The notes under the pieces are model-generated. The model was not told the DNA's origin and did no database searches. It worked only from the letters and a program-made list of their open reading frames with translations. This document shows, piece by piece, positions 5,801 to 6,812 of a stretch of DNA of 6,812 nucleotides. The translations under genes and the position numbers were made by a program. The stretch is from Nitrososphaerota archaeon (GTDB lineage Archaea; Thermoproteota; Nitrososphaeria; Nitrososphaerales; JAGGXQ01), in assembly GCA_021162925.1 (NCBI GenBank), contig JAGGXQ010000001.1, positions 1-6,812 of the forward strand, written 5' to 3'. The stretch's first letter is position 1; each line of letters opens with the position of its first letter.

Positions 5801-6609
5801 TTCATCACCTCCGAAACCATGCGCTCCTCCTCCTTGAACATGCCCATCCTCGCCAGGAGCTCGTCGAAGTCGATCTGGTGGGCGTCGAAGGACGGGCCGT
5901 CCAGGCAGGTGAGCCTTATCTTCCCCCCCACCTTGACCCTGCAAGAGCCGCAGATCCCCAACCCGCAGAGCATTATCGGCCTCAGGCTCGCCAGGGTCCT
6001 CACCCCAAGCTCTTTGGTGAGCTCGGAGACGGCCTTCATGGTTTCGACCTTGCCGACCGTGTAGACGAGATTCGGCCTCTTCGCCTCCATCACCTCCCTC
6101 AGCCTTTCAGGGATCCATTTGCCATCCTTCGTGCAGAGGAACACCTCGTCGCTGACCGATCCGACCTTGTCCAGGTAGAAGAGCTCGGATTCCCTGTCGG
6201 CCCCTAGGACCGAGCGGACCGCGCACCCCGCCTCCCTGAACGCCCTGGCGACCGCATACGCCTCGGAGATCCCGACCCCTTCGGCGACCACGCAGACGTC
6301 GATCCCTCCCTCGACCTCGACCGGGTTCCCCAGGGGCCCCGCTACGTTCAGAAACCCGTATCCGGGCTCGACCTCCGACAGCCTCCTGGTGCTGTACCCG
6401 ACCACCTCGAATGCGAACTCTATCCAACCATCCCCCCCGCTCCAATCGGACACGGCAAAGGGCACCCTCTCCGATCTCTCGTCCATCAGCAAGAGTATAA
6501 ACTGCCCCGCCCTCACCTTGGACGCTATCTGCGGGTGGTGGAGCTTCATTCTGAAGATTTTATCGGTCAGCCGCTCCTTTTCGAGAAGGGTTCCGACCTT
6601 ATAATTCAT
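5797..6609 (-). CDS. nfnA: NfnA/SudB-type small subunit, [2Fe-2S] FAD reductase
   Basis: This 270-residue protein is of the ferredoxin-NADP reductase superfamily, PyrK/NfnA branch, the usual partner of NfnB in electron transfer or bifurcation between NADH, NADPH and ferredoxin. Visible parts are AGQFILLLMDERSERVPFAV (34-53, FAD binding), GYSTRRLSEVEPGYGF (71-86), VAGPLGNP (89-96), a nucleotide loop VVAEGVGISEAYAV (107-120), the C-terminal TMKAVSEL (190-197) and an iron-sulfur segment PIMLCGLGICGSCRVKVGG (211-229) with Cys235, then LDGPSFDAHQIDFDEL. The [2Fe-2S] ligands would be Cys215, Cys220, Cys223 and Cys235. Nfn/Sud enzymes have Asp at the first position, so this is an all-Cys, PyrK-like version. 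The glycine-rich loop is also altered. I chose ATG 6609 over GTG 6630 because the TATA box is 29 nt upstream and the protein then begins like its relatives. Subunit order matches Pyrococcus. Confidence 0.88.
   Translation of the reverse strand: MNYKVGTLLEKERLTDKIFRMKLHHPQIASKVRAGQFILLLMDERSERVPFAVSDWSGGDGWIEFAFEVVGYSTRRLSEVEPGYGFLNVAGPLGNPVEVEGGIDVCVVAEGVGISEAYAVARAFREAGCAVRSVLGADRESELFYLDKVGSVSDEVFLCTKDGKWIPERLREVMEAKRPNLVYTVGKVETMKAVSELTKELGVRTLASLRPIMLCGLGICGSCRVKVGGKIRLTCLDGPSFDAHQIDFDELLARMGMFKEEERMVSEVMK
5805..5812 (-). promoter_or_regulatory. Perfect Shine-Dalgarno of NfnB
   Basis: GGAGGTGA on the minus strand lies 4 nt before ATG 5800-5798, inside the last codons of NfnA. It rules out the longer reading frame that stays open to 5944 and indicates strong re-initiation from the NfnA message. 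Confidence 0.85.
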
Positions 6610-6632
6610 GCTTTTATAAGCGAAAGCCACGC

Positions 6633-6643
6633 TATTTAAATAT
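6633..6643 (-). promoter_or_regulatory. TATA box for the NfnA-NfnB operon
   Basis: ATATTTAAATA on the minus strand, preceded by purine-rich AAGCA, is centred about 29 nt before the NfnA ATG at 6609. It predicts a leaderless or near-leaderless mRNA. The box contains the TAA stop (6638-6636) of the upstream gene. A second AT-rich stretch, GCTTATAAAAGC (6621-6610), lies too close to the ATG to be the TATA box for this start. Confidence 0.6.
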
Positions 6644-6812
6644 TGCTTAGCTTGAGCGATTTCTTCGCCTCCTTCTTGAGCTCCTCGACGTTTTTTATCG
6701 CCGCCTCTATCGCCTCCTTCAAATCCTTCACCCCGGCCTTCGTGTAGATGACGAACCTCTTTTCTAGCAAGTGGGGCTGGGTCAGGCCGGATGGGAATCC
6801 TCGCTTGAGCAA
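6636..6812 (-). CDS. C-terminal 58 residues of an unrecognised protein (start outside window)
   Basis: An open minus-strand frame enters from the right edge and ends at TAA 6638-6636. Codon use (AAG Lys, GAG Glu, AGG Arg) matches the neighbouring genes. The visible end starts LLKRGFPSGLTQPHLLEKRF, continues VIYTKAGVKDLKEAIEAAIK, and finishes in a Lys/Glu-rich stretch that should form a long charged helix (about residues 27-54). I do not recognise a family from this fragment and assign no function. The NfnA ATG is 26 bp downstream and has its own TATA box overlapping this stop, so co-transcription is possible but not required. Confidence 0.65.
   Translation of the reverse strand: MLKRGFPSGLTQPHLLEKRFVIYTKAGVKDLKEAIEAAIKNVEELKKEAKKSLKLSNI

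Noticed and set aside
5801..5944. Longer start for NfnB at 5944
   Set aside because: A perfect GGAGGTGA at 5805-5812 and the ATGA overlap place the start at 5800. The extra residues overlap the NfnA iron-sulfur domain in another frame.
6691..6696. Run of six T on the plus strand as an archaeal terminator
   Set aside because: It lies within minus-strand coding sequence (AAA Lys codons), and no plus-strand gene ends nearby.
1..6812. CRISPR array, tRNA, insertion sequence, phage or defence genes
   Set aside because: No regularly spaced repeats, cloverleaf, transposase or terminal inverted repeats were seen. Nearly every base belongs to an ordinary gene or a short promoter gap.

Overview
The window is GC-rich, tightly packed archaeal chromosome. 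Nine genes fill almost all of it, two of them cut by the window edges. The archaeal assignment rests on four information-processing genes that bacteria lack: a PCNA sliding clamp, the RNA-polymerase cleavage factor TFS, and ribosomal proteins eL42 (L44e) and eS27. Gene density, overlapping stops and starts, and TATA-type promoters exclude a eukaryote. AGG-dominated Arg codons, frequent ATA Ile codons and purine-rich coding strands suggest a thermophile. A TACK-type or related deep lineage is my best guess, but the sequence alone does not fix it.

Layout from left to right. (1) Positions 1-660, minus strand: most of a nucleotidyltransferase-fold protein whose catalytic acids appear to be lost; its C-terminus lies outside. 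(2) Positions 687-2054, plus strand: an archaeal dihydropteroate synthase-like enzyme, then eL42 and eS27, which overlap by 4 bp. (3) Positions 2055-6609, minus strand, read right to left: an iron-sulfur flavoprotein pair of the NfnA/NfnB (SudB/SudA) type, then TFS, PCNA and a class I/II PLP aminotransferase. (4) Positions 6636-6812, minus strand: the last 58 residues of an unrecognised protein. The aminotransferase and eS27 genes converge with their stop codons abutting, with no bases between.

Expression signals are unusually legible. TATA boxes centred about 29 nt upstream of the start codon precede eL42, TFS and NfnA, so these mRNAs are probably leaderless or nearly so. The NfnB and eS27 genes, which overlap the gene before them, have strong Shine-Dalgarno sequences instead. 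PCNA has both a TATA-like element and a Shine-Dalgarno. Several TATA boxes are buried in the end or start of a neighbouring gene.

Functionally, TFS and PCNA (transcription and replication) and eL42/eS27 (translation) look like pieces of a gene cluster that in other archaea lies together, here split into opposite strands with an aminotransferase between. The Nfn-type pair would move electrons between NAD(H), NADP(H) and ferredoxin, but its small subunit has a Cys where the family's characteristic Asp cluster ligand is expected, and an altered glycine-rich nucleotide loop. I found no mobile element, CRISPR array, tRNA or defence island. I do not see a wholly new system here; the main points of interest are the altered active or cofactor sites and the compact promoter architecture.
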